DNA from: JACCZX01 sp963807155
GTDB taxonomy: Bacteria > Pseudomonadota > Gammaproteobacteria > Burkholderiales > Burkholderiaceae_F
NCBI GenBank assembly: GCA_963807155.1
Contig: CAWEAZ010000040.1
Span: 37,712 to 101,711 of the forward strand
Length of the DNA stretch: 64,000 nt
Direction of reading: 5' to 3'
Below, in pieces: positions 27,407-36,662 of the stretch. The position numbers and the translations under genes were made by a program. The notes below the pieces were generated by a model. The model did not search any database. It saw nothing but the letters and a program-made list of their open reading frames with translations, and was not told the DNA's origin. Within the stretch, counting starts at the first letter, position 1. Every line of letters begins with the position of its first letter.

Positions 27407-28855
27407 ATGTCTGAACCCTTCACTGCCACCGTTCCGCTCGATCCGCTCGACGCGCCGGTTCCTGCGCCTCCGAAGACGATCGGCCGCTTCACGATCCTGA
27501 ACGAGATTGGTCGCGGCTCGTATGGTGTCGTCTACGCGGCACACGATCCTGTTTTGGCGCGTGAAGTCGCAATCAAGATCATTCCGCTGGCGCGTGAGGA
27601 CCAGTTTCGCACGCAGATCGAAGCGAGCTTTCTGCACGAAGCCAAGTCGGCCGGCGGCATGAGCCATCCGAGCATCGTGACGATCTACGACGCCGGCAAG
27701 ACTGACTCATTTGCATACATCGCAATGGAACGGCTGCACGGACAGGATCTGCACGAATATCTGGCGAGCGGCAACCGCATGAGTGCGCGCCAGTCGGCGG
27801 CGATGATGATGCGAGTGGCCGACGCGATCCACTACGCGAATAAGCGCGGACTCGTTCATCGAGACATCAAGCCCAGTAATATTTTTCTGTCGCGAGATCT
27901 GAAGCCGAAGCTGCTCGATTTCGGCACCGCGCTCGCACCGGTGCCCGAGACAAAGCTGCGCGGTACGCGCCAACTGGTCGGCACACCGAATTACATGTCG
28001 CCCGAGCAGGCCGATGGCGCGACGCTCGATGCGCGCAGCGACATTTTCTCGCTGGGTACGATTTTGTATGAGCTTCTATGCGGCCGCCGTGCGTTTGACG
28101 GTCGCACCGTCGATGAGACGCTCGACCAGGTGCTCGCTGCAAATCCCAAGTCAGTCGATCGCATTCGTTCGGAAACGCCACCGGCACTCGTCGAAATCGT
28201 ACGCAAGGCAATGGCCAAGGAGCCTGCGGCGCGCTATCAGAAGGCTGCCGAGTTGCGCAATGCGCTTGCCGATTTTGTCGATGGCTCGCGCGCGCCGGCC
28301 GCCGACGCCGCGATTGCGCCACGCGGAAGTGAGTCCCGTGCGGCCACCGTGCCACCGCGCAAGCGTGCGCTGAGCGGACGCGCGATGGTGGCGATCGTGA
28401 CCGGAGCGGTGGCGATCCTCGTACTGGCTGCAGCGTTGCGTCGTGAGCGTGCGGTGCCGCCACCGCCAGTGGAAGCTCCCGCGCCGGTGATAGCAGTACA
28501 GCCGGTCACTCCAGCACCCGTCGAGCCGCAACCGACCCCGACGCCGGAGGCCGCCGCCGCTGCAGCACTGCTCGAATCGCAAGCCGCAGAGGCGAAGGCC
28601 GCTACTCGCCGCAAGGTCGAGCCGCCGCCGGCGCCGGTTGTGCCACCGCGCGACGGCACCGTGACGCTGGCAGTATCGCCGTGGGGCGAGATCAGCGTCG
28701 ACGGCAGCTCGCGGGGCGTGTCACCACCGCTGACACAGCTGACGCTGCCGCCAGGCGTGCATACGATCGAGATTCGCAACGGCTCGGCCGCGCCGTTCAT
28801 CGCGCGCGTCGAGGTTAAATCGGGTGAGACGCTCGGCCTGCAGCATCGCTTCTAA
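27407..28855 (+). CDS. Membrane-anchored Ser/Thr protein kinase with PEGA domain
   Basis: Hanks-type kinase of 482 residues with all key residues. Glycine loop GRGSYG (35-40), Lys57 in VAIKI, Glu78 in the C-helix, HRDIKPSN (151-158), DFG (171-173) and SPE (198-200) are present, so it should be active. The kinase domain covers about residues 27-285. One membrane helix follows (VAIVTGAVAILVLAAAL, about 330-347), then a Pro/Ala-rich linker and a C-terminal PEGA-type domain (SPWGEISVDG, PPGVHTIEIRNG), predicted outside the membrane. It is the first gene of a set with a pseudokinase and a TPR lipoprotein. Confidence 0.92.
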   Translation: MSEPFTATVPLDPLDAPVPAPPKTIGRFTILNEIGRGSYGVVYAAHDPVLAREVAIKIIPLAREDQFRTQIEASFLHEAKSAGGMSHPSIVTIYDAGKTDSFAYIAMERLHGQDLHEYLASGNRMSARQSAAMMMRVADAIHYANKRGLVHRDIKPSNIFLSRDLKPKLLDFGTALAPVPETKLRGTRQLVGTPNYMSPEQADGATLDARSDIFSLGTILYELLCGRRAFDGRTVDETLDQVLAANPKSVDRIRSETPPALVEIVRKAMAKEPAARYQKAAELRNALADFVDGSRAPAADAAIAPRGSESRAATVPPRKRALSGRAMVAIVTGAVAILVLAAALRRERAVPPPPVEAPAPVIAVQPVTPAPVEPQPTPTPEAAAAAALLESQAAEAKAATRRKVEPPPAPVVPPRDGTVTLAVSPWGEISVDGSSRGVSPPLTQLTLPPGVHTIEIRNGSAAPFIARVEVKSGETLGLQHRF

Positions 28856-28944
28856 ACGCTCCTTTCGGCGTGCTTTTTGTCCGTTAGCGGCGATTGGTTG
28901 TGTGTGCATATGCTGTTAGCCTGAGGCAACGCCGCCTCATCCAC

Positions 28945-30396
28945 ATGCCCGAAGCGCTTACCCAGAATCTCAAGCTGATCGGCCGCTATTCGATCCTGCG
29001 CGAATTGCGGCGCGATCGGCACACCGTCGCGTATCTGGCAATGGATCCGGTGCTTAACCGCGAGCTGGTGTTGAAGGCCGTGCAGTTGCAACCGCGGCGG
29101 GGCGAAGAATCAGCGGGCCATGAGCGCATCGAACAGGCATTCATGCGTCAGGCGCAGGCCGCAGGGCGTTTGCACCATCCGCACATCGTGACGGTGTTCG
29201 ACGCCGGTCGCGTACACAACATTGGCTACCTGGCACTTGAGCGAGTCGACGGCAAGCTGCTTGACGAGGCGTTACACGACGGCTTTCACCCTGGCGTGCT
29301 GCAGGCTGCCGATATCACAGCACGCGTAGCCGACGCGGTTGAACACGCTCACGCGCGCGGCGTGCCGCACGGACACCTGGCGCCGTCGCGCATTTATCTG
29401 CAAGAGCCCGACAAGCTACCGAAAGTGATGGGCTTCGGTGGATGGATCGATAGCGGCGCGACCGGCGATTTCGAGCTGTCCGGAACGCAAGCGATGCTGC
29501 CGTACTTTCAGAACGAGTTGGGGCCGGAAGCTCGCCGCAAGGACATTCGGGCGCTGGGTGCGCTTCTGTTTTTGTTGCTCACCGGCACACGGCCGGATCT
29601 GAATGCGCTACGCGCGCGCAAAGGCGGCGAAAGCGCCATCATCGAAATTCGACCGGCCGCACCGTTGGCGCTGGCTGAAATCGCGGAGAACGCACTTGAG
29701 CTGCACGGTGCCCGACCGTTTGGCACCGCCGCGCAATTCCGCAATGCGCTGACGACATTTTTGTGGGGCAATCGCGGAAACCAACTTGCCAATGCTTTGA
29801 CCATTACCGGCATGCCTGCGCAGGTCGCGATCGTGCCGACTATGCAAATGTACGTACCCACGGTCGGTCAATCGACAATGCGGATAAACCGGCCGCCACC
29901 GCGTTCGAGCAACCATGTGGCGCTCGGTGCTGCTGCGTGCGCAATCGCGTTAATCGCCGCTTTCGGAGCGGTGTGGCGGGACACTGGCCGCCAGCCGGCT
30001 CATGAGGTGGCTGGCGCGTCACCTACGAGTCCGGCTTCCCAGCCCGAGTCATCGGCAGAAGGTGCGCCCATGACAGCGAGCGAGAGTGCGTCACCAGCGT
30101 CCACGATGCGAACGGAGCCCTCCCCTCAATCTGCAAGTCCGCGCGGAAATATGCTCCGTCCTTCGAAGGCAGCCGCGCCCACGAACACAAAGGGCGTTGT
30201 GGTTTTCGCAGTCGCTCCTTGGGCCGAGGTGTTCGTCAATGGAGCTAGAACGGGGACAACGCCGCCGTTGGCGCAGCTTCAGCTCCCTACCGGACGCCAC
30301 ACAATCGAACTGCGCAACGGACAGCGGCAGCCGTACATCACCGAGGTTGACGTCGAGCCGGGTCGTTCGCTGCGAATCAGCCACTTGTTTCAATGA
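28945..30396 (+). CDS. Pseudokinase paralogue with PEGA domain
   Basis: 483 residues with the same layout as the preceding kinase: kinase fold, one helix (about 330-350), Ser/Pro-rich linker and PEGA domain (APWAEVFVNG, PTGRHTIELRNG). Catalysis should be lost. The glycine loop is replaced (RELRRDRHTV), HRDIKPSN reads HGHLAPSR (142-149), and DFG reads GFG (163-165). The ATP-site Lys44 (LVLKA) remains. It was probably kept as an allosteric partner or scaffold after duplication. ATG 28945 is used; an in-frame TTG at 28894 would add 17 residues. Its stop overlaps the TPR lipoprotein start (ATGA). Confidence 0.85.
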   Translation: MPEALTQNLKLIGRYSILRELRRDRHTVAYLAMDPVLNRELVLKAVQLQPRRGEESAGHERIEQAFMRQAQAAGRLHHPHIVTVFDAGRVHNIGYLALERVDGKLLDEALHDGFHPGVLQAADITARVADAVEHAHARGVPHGHLAPSRIYLQEPDKLPKVMGFGGWIDSGATGDFELSGTQAMLPYFQNELGPEARRKDIRALGALLFLLLTGTRPDLNALRARKGGESAIIEIRPAAPLALAEIAENALELHGARPFGTAAQFRNALTTFLWGNRGNQLANALTITGMPAQVAIVPTMQMYVPTVGQSTMRINRPPPRSSNHVALGAAACAIALIAAFGAVWRDTGRQPAHEVAGASPTSPASQPESSAEGAPMTASESASPASTMRTEPSPQSASPRGNMLRPSKAAAPTNTKGVVVFAVAPWAEVFVNGARTGTTPPLAQLQLPTGRHTIELRNGQRQPYITEVDVEPGRSLRISHLFQ

Positions 30397-30866
30397 GCCA
30401 GTTTCAAGTGAGCCCGACATTGCCCAACTTTCGCCGGCTAGCCGCTGTCACGGTGCTTGGCGTAGTTGTCGGCGGCTGCGCATTGCTCGAGCCACCACGT
30501 GCGCCGCCTCAGCCGCCACCACCATCGATCAGTATCGCCCGCCTGTACGAGCAACCCGCCGAGCGTGCATTCATCAACGGCATGCGTTTTTACGAAGACG
30601 GCCAGTACGAACGCGCCGAAGTGATGTTCAAACGCGCACTTGCCGAGGGACTACGCGACCGCAGTGACGTGGCGGCCGCGAACAAACATCTGGCGTTCAT
30701 CGCATGTGCGTATAGCCGCCCAGCGGAATGCGAGTCGGCATTCCGCGCTGCATTCACCGCCGATCCGAACTTCAAGTTGACCGATGCCGAAGTCGGCCAT
30801 CCACTGTGGGGACCGGTTTACAGTCGAGTCGCTGCCGAACAAGCGAAGGCGTCAAAAAAATCTTGA
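30393..30866 (+). CDS. TPR-containing lipoprotein
   Basis: 157 residues with a lipobox (VVVGGC), then a Pro-rich spacer and one to two tetratricopeptide-like repeats (AFINGMRFYEDGQYERAEVMF; AANKHLAFIACAYSRPAECE). Predicted to be lipid-anchored and to bind a protein partner. The start codon is inside the stop of the pseudokinase gene, so the two are made together. Its place suggests it binds the PEGA domains or reports envelope state to the kinases, which is inference. Convergent with the AAA ATPase gene, 19 bases apart. Confidence 0.82.
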   Translation: MSQFQVSPTLPNFRRLAAVTVLGVVVGGCALLEPPRAPPQPPPPSISIARLYEQPAERAFINGMRFYEDGQYERAEVMFKRALAEGLRDRSDVAAANKHLAFIACAYSRPAECESAFRAAFTADPNFKLTDAEVGHPLWGPVYSRVAAEQAKASKKS

Positions 30867-30885
30867 CGCGTCCAGGAGCATTTGC

Positions 30886-31875
30886 CTAAAAGCCGATCCG
30901 CGATTTTTTTGCGGCCCGTTCTTCGGTGATGTCATCCGGCTGCACTTCATTGCGGCCCGCAAGTTTGGCGGTCCCGAAAGCCGCCAGCAACACGCGTCGC
31001 ATCTCACGCGGCTTTAAGCGCGCAAGCCGGCCGAGACTTTCATCGGAAAGCTCCACAGGAAATGTCTGGCCCCAGGCGTGCTCACTACGCAGCTCGTCGT
31101 AGATGCAGCGCGCGATACGGCGCGAACCCTCATGATCGGGCGGATCGATCGCGTACACGTTCATCCGGTTCAAGATCGGCGACGGAATTGAGTGCGCGTC
31201 GTTCGCGGTAGCGATCCACACGACGTCGGATGCATCGATCGGAACTTCGACAAATTCGTCAACGAATTCGGTGGCGGTATCGTGCTCAAGCAACGTGTAC
31301 AGACTGCCCAGAGGGTCGTATTGCGTGTCACTCCCGGCCTTGTCGATTTCATCGACGACGATCACCGGATTGGCGTAATCACCGTTGACCAGCGCGTCGA
31401 ATACTTTGCCGGGCTTCGCGTTTTTCCACTGGGCCGACGCTCCGGACAGAATCCAGCCGGCAGTCAGTGAGCTCATGCCGATAAAGTTGTAGCCGGTGCC
31501 GAGTAGTTTTGCGAGACGGCGCGCGAAGTGCGTCTTGCCGATGCCGGGTTCCCCCAACAGCAAAATCGGTTCGAGTTCCAACGGATCGTCCGACGACAAA
31601 CACAGCGCCAGCTGTTTGCGAATGTCCTGCAGTGGCGCTTCGAAGTTAGGCAGCTCGTTGATCAGCGCATCGATGTCGGGCAGCGCGGCCGGCTTGGTCA
31701 CGAAGCGCTGACCACCGCTACGAATCATCTTGACGTAGGTCGCTCGTAGCGCTTCGCTCGCGCTGGCGCCAAGCTCCTGCAGCCCGGTCAGCGCGTCTTC
31801 AACGCGCAACACCTGGTAGACGTCCTTGAACCCCGCGATCGCAATCGGCGACGGTATGACTGCAGGTACGCTCAT
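30886..31875 (-). CDS. Lon-like AAA ATPase (no protease domain)
   Basis: 329-residue AAA protein. Walker A is GEPGIGKTHFA, Walker B VIVVDEIDK, sensor 1 is in WIATAND, and the arginine-finger region is in SPILNRM. The module resembles the AAA part of Lon, but there is no N-terminal LON domain and no Ser-Lys protease domain, so it probably remodels proteins. GGAGG stands six bases before ATG 31875. A CIRCE-type operator lies 110 bases upstream, so HrcA-type heat-shock control is likely. Convergent with the kinase/TPR set; a functional link to it is possible but unproven. Confidence 0.85.
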   Translation of the reverse strand: MSVPAVIPSPIAIAGFKDVYQVLRVEDALTGLQELGASASEALRATYVKMIRSGGQRFVTKPAALPDIDALINELPNFEAPLQDIRKQLALCLSSDDPLELEPILLLGEPGIGKTHFARRLAKLLGTGYNFIGMSSLTAGWILSGASAQWKNAKPGKVFDALVNGDYANPVIVVDEIDKAGSDTQYDPLGSLYTLLEHDTATEFVDEFVEVPIDASDVVWIATANDAHSIPSPILNRMNVYAIDPPDHEGSRRIARCIYDELRSEHAWGQTFPVELSDESLGRLARLKPREMRRVLLAAFGTAKLAGRNEVQPDDITEERAAKKSRIGF

Positions 31876-31985
31876 TCAGACCTCCGTTCATGCTGCATTC
31901 GAATCAACGCGGAAGCTCATAAACGGTATACATGTAAAACCCTGACTGATAGAAGCCAAAAAGACTACTAAAGCGAGAATGCAAC

Positions 31986-32012
31986 AAAGCACTCGCGCTT
32001 GGCGAGTGCTAA
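31986..32012 (-). promoter_or_regulatory. CIRCE-type HrcA operator upstream of the AAA ATPase
   Basis: Read on the minus strand: TTAGCACTC, nine bases, GAGTGCTTT. The CIRCE consensus is TTAGCACTC-N9-GAGTGCTAA, so 16 of 18 fixed positions match with exact spacing. It lies between the DUF6152 stop and the start of the AAA ATPase gene, placing that gene under probable HrcA control. Confidence 0.8.
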
Positions 32013-32031
32013 ATCGGCTTGCAAAAGGGTG

Positions 32032-32502
32032 CTAATTCACCGGCGACGATCTAAACGCGTACGCCTTGCCGTTGATGAACAGATACTCGGCGCGCAACAA
32101 CCGCTTGTTTTCATCGGCCAGCCCGTAGCCGATCACTTCGATTCGGTCGCCCACCTTAAGCGGCTGCGACAACCCCCAAGCCTGCATGCGCGACAGCGGT
32201 GCGAATTCGACCTCCCATACGCCGGCCGCATTCGCAGGCACTTGCACCTTCTTCAGGATGCCGGCGCCATCGACCGACTGCTGTTGCGCGGGAACGGTGC
32301 GCGCCGCGATGCCCTCCGGAAGCTTGGTTGCATCGACGCGCAGCATGACTTCGGTATGCGGGTTCTGCCATCTCACCTGCGTCAACGTACCGCTCAAGTA
32401 CAGCGGCTTGTCCTGATCGAAACTCGACCAGCCGTGGTGTGCAAGCACCGGAGTGGCGAGCAACGCACCGATCGTCAGATGAACAAAGTAGCGACGCTTC
32501 AT
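32032..32502 (-). CDS. Exported DUF6152 family protein
   Basis: 156 residues with a Sec signal (MKRRYFVHLTIGALLATPVLA) cut before HHGWSSFDQ. The mature part has the DUF6152 pattern (a small beta-barrel-like protein, with VRWQNPHTEV conserved). Function unknown. ATG 32502 has AGGAGG at ideal spacing; an in-frame upstream ATG is not needed. Downstream of the DUF6644 gene by 24 bases, an arrangement that suggests a joint role in the envelope. Confidence 0.8.
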   Translation of the reverse strand: MKRRYFVHLTIGALLATPVLAHHGWSSFDQDKPLYLSGTLTQVRWQNPHTEVMLRVDATKLPEGIAARTVPAQQQSVDGAGILKKVQVPANAAGVWEVEFAPLSRMQAWGLSQPLKVGDRIEVIGYGLADENKRLLRAEYLFINGKAYAFRSSPVN

Positions 32503-32526
32503 AAAGGCCTCCTGAAAGTTGGACAA

Positions 32527-32991
32527 CTAGACGTAGGCAATTAGGCGACCACAGGTAATGACACCGAGCCAGAGCGTGATCGAGAGCAAGGACTGCGCCT
32601 TTGCAACCCCGTCATGCAGGACGAGGCTGCCGCGCCGATGAAACCACCATGCGTTCGCACCTGCTATGGCGATCAAACCGAGCTTTATCTGAAATGCCTG
32701 GTTGGTGACGATTTCGGTAGCGCTCGAAATCAGCATCAGCAACCCGGCTGCGGCCGCCACTGCGAACGACGTCAATGCGATCGGTACTGCCAGGCGTGCC
32801 AGCGGCGACAGCGGAACCGCCGGCGCCGCACCAAAAACCCGCAGCTCGAGCACCATCAGCGATCCGAACACCGTCGCGAACGACGCAATGTGAAGGGTCT
32901 CTAGAGCCGGATACGCCCATATCGAGCGGCGTATCGCTTCGGACAGCGGCCACGTCTCGATCGCGGCAAGGACGGTGGTGATTTCAGACAC
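32527..32991 (-). CDS. DUF6644 membrane protein
   Basis: 154-residue protein with four hydrophobic helices. The N-terminal region IRRSIWAYPALETLHI, with a conserved His in the first helix, matches the DUF6644 type, which sometimes looks heme-protein-like. Function unknown. GTG 32991 gives the family N-terminus; the longer open frame upstream overlaps the DUF853 gene and is unlikely. Lies between the DUF853 gene (19 bases) and the DUF6152 gene (24 bases) on the same strand. Confidence 0.75.
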   Translation of the reverse strand: MSEITTVLAAIETWPLSEAIRRSIWAYPALETLHIASFATVFGSLMVLELRVFGAAPAVPLSPLARLAVPIALTSFAVAAAAGLLMLISSATEIVTNQAFQIKLGLIAIAGANAWWFHRRGSLVLHDGVAKAQSLLSITLWLGVITCGRLIAYV

Positions 32992-33010
32992 GACGCGGAC
33001 TGTCTTACGG

Positions 33011-34534
33011 CTAACGCCGTCGCGTGCCGCCCAGTATCGATCCGAGAACTCCGCGCGTAATTTCGCGCGCAAGCGACGAGCCAACCGAGCGTGCGGCGCT
33101 TTTGCTCATCGCTTCGACCATCCCCTCGCGTCGGCCCCCACGCGGCCCGGTCGAGCCGAACAGGATGTCGCCGAGACCGCCCATGATGCCGCCGCCGGCA
33201 GGCGCGGGCGCAGCGGCGCCGGGCTTGCCACGAACGTCACCCGCCGGTGGCGACGCACTTTCGGCACGCGCCTTCAGCATTTCATATGCGGAGTCACGAT
33301 CGACGGTCTTCTCGTACGTTCCGGCAACGATTGAATTCTTGATCAGCTGCGCGCGCTGGTCCGGCGTGATCGGACCGAGCTGCGAGCCTGGCGGCAGCAC
33401 CCACGCGCGCTCCGTAATGCCAGGTGTGCCTTTCGCATCGAGGAAGCTGATCAGCGCTTCGCCAACCGCGAGTTCGAGAATCGCCTTGGTTGCATCGATC
33501 TTCGGATTGGCGCGCATCGTGTCGGCTGCCGACTTCACCGCCTTCTGATCGCGCGGGGTGAATGCGCGCAGCGCGTGCTGCACGCGGTTGCCGAGCTGTC
33601 CCAGCACCCGGTCTGGAATGTCGAGCGGGTTTTGCGTGACGAAGAACACGCCGACCCCCTTCGAGCGGATCAGTCGCACAACCTGTTCGACCTTTTCGAG
33701 CAGCGCTGCCGGCGCATCGTTGAACAGCAAATGCGCCTCGTCGAAGAAGAACACCAGCTTCGGTTTATCGCGGTCGCCGACCTCGGGAAGATTTTCAAAC
33801 AACTCCGCCAGCAGCCACAGCAAGAAGCTCGCATACAGCCGCGGATTGTTCATCATCTTGTCCGCGGCGAGGACGTTGACGACGCCTTTACCGTCGGTCG
33901 TCTGCATCAAATCGGAGATGTCGAGCATCGGCTCGCCGAAGAAGCGTTCGCCGCCCTGCTCTTCAAGCTGCAACAGCCCGCGCTGTATCGCGCCGATCGA
34001 AGCGGACGAGACGTTGCCATACTGCGTCTTGAATTGCGCGGCGTTGTCGCCGACGTATTGCAGAATCGCGCGCAGGTCTTTCAGATCGAGCAGCAGCAGC
34101 CCGTTGTCGTCGGCGACCTTGAATACCAGCGACAGCACGCCTTCCTGCGTTTCGTTCAGCGCCAGCAGACGAGCGAACAGCAGCGGTCCCATATCCGACA
34201 CGGTCGCGCGCACCGGATGCCCCTGCTCGCCCCAGATGTCCCACAGCGTGACCGGACACGCTTGCCACTTCGGTTCGGGCAATGAGCGCTCGGCAAGCCG
34301 CGCCTTCATCCTGTCGTCTGGCTTGCCTGCTGCTGCGATGCCGGAAAAGTCGCCCTTGATGTCGGCCATGAAGACCGGCACGCCGATATTCGAAAAGCTT
34401 TCGGCCATTTTCTGCATCGTCACCGTCTTGCCAGTACCGGTGGCACCGGTAACGCAGCCGTGCCGATTCGATAACGCCGGCAGCAGCGCGAGCTCGGTGT
34501 CACCTGACATTGCAATCACAAGCGGTTCAGCCAT
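33011..34534 (-). CDS. HerA-like ATPase, DUF853 family (YjgR)
   Basis: 507-residue P-loop ATPase related to HerA/FtsK helicases. Walker A GATGTGKTVT is near residue 30 and Walker B LVFFFDEAHLLF is in the middle. MADIKGDFSGIAAAG and the C-terminal Gly/Pro-rich tail (GGIMGGLGDILFGSTG) are typical of E. coli YjgR. The family's exact role is unknown; DNA translocation or protein remodelling is assumed. Divergent from yebC, with 93 bases between their start codons. Confidence 0.9.
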   Translation of the reverse strand: MAEPLVIAMSGDTELALLPALSNRHGCVTGATGTGKTVTMQKMAESFSNIGVPVFMADIKGDFSGIAAAGKPDDRMKARLAERSLPEPKWQACPVTLWDIWGEQGHPVRATVSDMGPLLFARLLALNETQEGVLSLVFKVADDNGLLLLDLKDLRAILQYVGDNAAQFKTQYGNVSSASIGAIQRGLLQLEEQGGERFFGEPMLDISDLMQTTDGKGVVNVLAADKMMNNPRLYASFLLWLLAELFENLPEVGDRDKPKLVFFFDEAHLLFNDAPAALLEKVEQVVRLIRSKGVGVFFVTQNPLDIPDRVLGQLGNRVQHALRAFTPRDQKAVKSAADTMRANPKIDATKAILELAVGEALISFLDAKGTPGITERAWVLPPGSQLGPITPDQRAQLIKNSIVAGTYEKTVDRDSAYEMLKARAESASPPAGDVRGKPGAAAPAPAGGGIMGGLGDILFGSTGPRGGRREGMVEAMSKSAARSVGSSLAREITRGVLGSILGGTRRR

Positions 34535-34627
34535 CCTCGCCTCGACTCACGGTTGTTTTGCAAAGCGTAGCCGAACCTGCGGGTGTTGCTTGTTACACTC
34601 GCGCCCCTTTCCGAACCGCAGATTTCC

Positions 34628-35354
34628 ATGGCCGGCCATTCCAAGTGGGCCAACATTCAGCATCGCAAGAACCGCCAGGATGCCAAGCGCGGTTCGCTCT
34701 GGACCAAGATCATTCGTGAAGTGACGGTGGCCGCACGCGACGGTGGCGCCGATCCCGGCATGAACCCACGCCTGCGTCTGGCGCTCGAGAAAGCTCGACT
34801 CGGTAATGTGCCCAAGGACAAGCTCACTGGCGCCATTCAGCGGGGCGCCGGCAAGCTCGAAGGCGTGACCTATGAAGAGATTCGATACGAGGGCTACGGC
34901 ATCGGTGGCGCAGCACTGATGATCGACGCGATGACCGATAACCGCGTACGCACCGTCGCCGAGGTGCGGCACGCGCTCGCCAAGCATGGTGGCAACCTGG
35001 GCACCGACGGTTCGGTCGCATTTAACTTCAAACACTGTGGGCAGCTGCTCTTTGCGCCCTGGCACCTCTGAAGAGAAAGTGATGGACGTCGCGCTCGAAG
35101 CCGGCGCCGAAGACGTGATTGCCAACGATGACGGTACGGTCGAAGTCATCTCGGCACCGGCCGACTTCGAAAAGGTTCGCGCTGCTCTCGACAGTGCGGG
35201 TCTGAAACCCGAGCTCGCCGAAGTCACGATGAAGCCGCTGGCGGAAACGGTACTCACAGGAGACGACGCCGACAGGATGCAGAAGCTGCTGGACATCCTC
35301 GAGGACCTCGACGATGTGCAGCAGGTTTACACCACCGCCGCGATCGCAGTGTGA
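34628..35354 (+). CDS. yebC: YebC/PmpR family protein, one frameshift
   Basis: YebC-type factor that helps ribosomes through difficult stretches and was earlier described as a DNA-binding regulator. The N-terminus MAGHSKWANIQHRK is diagnostic. The frame breaks at 35060, where one extra T splits LLFAP-GTSEEK. Without it the span (727 bp, 3n+1) gives 241 residues, the normal length. The gene opens the conserved block yebC-purD-...-rng and ends 11 bases before purD. Confidence 0.94.
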
Positions 35355-35365
35355 ATAGGCCCTAG

Positions 35366-36662
35366 ATGAAGTTGCTGGTGATTGGCGGCGGCGGGCGCGA
35401 GCACGCGCTCGCATGGAGGCTGGCTCGCTCGGCACGCGTACAGACTATCTTCATCGCACCAGGCAACGGCGGTACAGCGCGCGACAAGCGCTTTCAGAAT
35501 GTCCCCTATGAGAGCAATGAGGCGCTGGCCGACTTTGCACAGCATGAAGGCGTTGCCTTTACCGTCGTCGGACCCGAAGCTCCGCTCGCTTCTGGCGTGG
35601 TCGACGTCTTCCGTGCGCGGGGACTGAGGATCTTCGGTCCCACGCGAGCGGCGGCGCAACTGGAGAGTTCAAAGGACTTTGCGAAGGCGTTCATGCAGCG
35701 CCACCGAATTCCAACGGCGCAAGCATCAGACATTCACAGATGCCGCGCTCGCGCGCGCCTACGTGCACGAGCATGGCGCGCCGATCGTCATCAAGGCGGA
35801 TGGTCTGGCCGCCGGAAAAGGTGTGGTCGTCGCCATGACACTGGATGAGGCCAACGCGGCGATCGATTCGATGCTAATCGACAACCGCATCGGCGCCAGC
35901 GGTTCGCGCGTCGTCATCGAGGAATTTCTAACCGGCGAGGAGGCGAGTTTCATCGTCATGTCGGACGGCAAGAACGTGCTTGCGCTCGCAACCAGCCAGG
36001 ATCACAAGCGCCTGCTCGATGAAGACCGCGGGCCGAACACGGGCGGCATGGGTGCGTACTCGCCTGCACCCGTCATCACGCCAACGATTCATGCACGCGT
36101 GCTGCGCGAGATCATCATGCCGACGGTGAACGGAATGGCAGCCGACGGAATTCCTTACCAGGGGTTTTTGTACGCCGGTTTGATGATCGAGCCGGATGGC
36201 GGAATGAAAACGCTCGAATTCAATTGCCGGATGGGTGACCCCGAAGCTCAACCGATCATGTTGAGATTGAAATCCAGCCTCGCGCAGTTGATCGATGCGG
36301 CGATCGATGGCCGGCTCGATCAGATCGAGGCCGAATGGGATCGCCGTACTGCGCTCGGCGTTGTAATCGCCGCCTCCGGTTACCCTGACAATCCGCGCAA
36401 AGGCGACGCGATCACGCATCTGCCTAATGACGATGAAGACTGCATCACGTTTCACGCCGGTACGGCATTCGAGGATCAGCAGTTGGTGACGCGCGGTGGC
36501 CGTGTGCTATGCGTTACCGCGCTGGGCGAAACAGTGCGTGCCGCGCAGAAACGCGCGTACGACGCGGTCGATGAAGTCGAGTTCGATGGAATGCAATTTC
36601 GCCGCGATATCGGGCATCGTGCCCTCGCGCCGAAATCAAACGCTAGGATTGTCGATGGCTGA
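35366..36662 (+). CDS. purD: Phosphoribosylamine-glycine ligase, one frameshift
   Basis: Second step of purine synthesis: ATP-dependent joining of phosphoribosylamine and glycine. N-terminal VIGGGGREHALAWRL, ATP-grasp core IVIKADGLAAGKGVVVA and metal site LEFNCRMGDPEAQ are all present. The frame breaks at about 35723 (one extra base before HQTFTDAALARAYV). The span 1297 bp is 3n+1 and correction gives 431 residues against 429 in E. coli. An essential gene in most media, so the break is best read as a sequence error. Overlaps the S9 peptidase start by eight bases. Confidence 0.95.

Noticed and set aside
30867..30905. T-rich stretch between the TPR lipoprotein and AAA genes as a terminator
   Set aside because: The seven-T run lacks a convincing stem directly before it on the plus strand.
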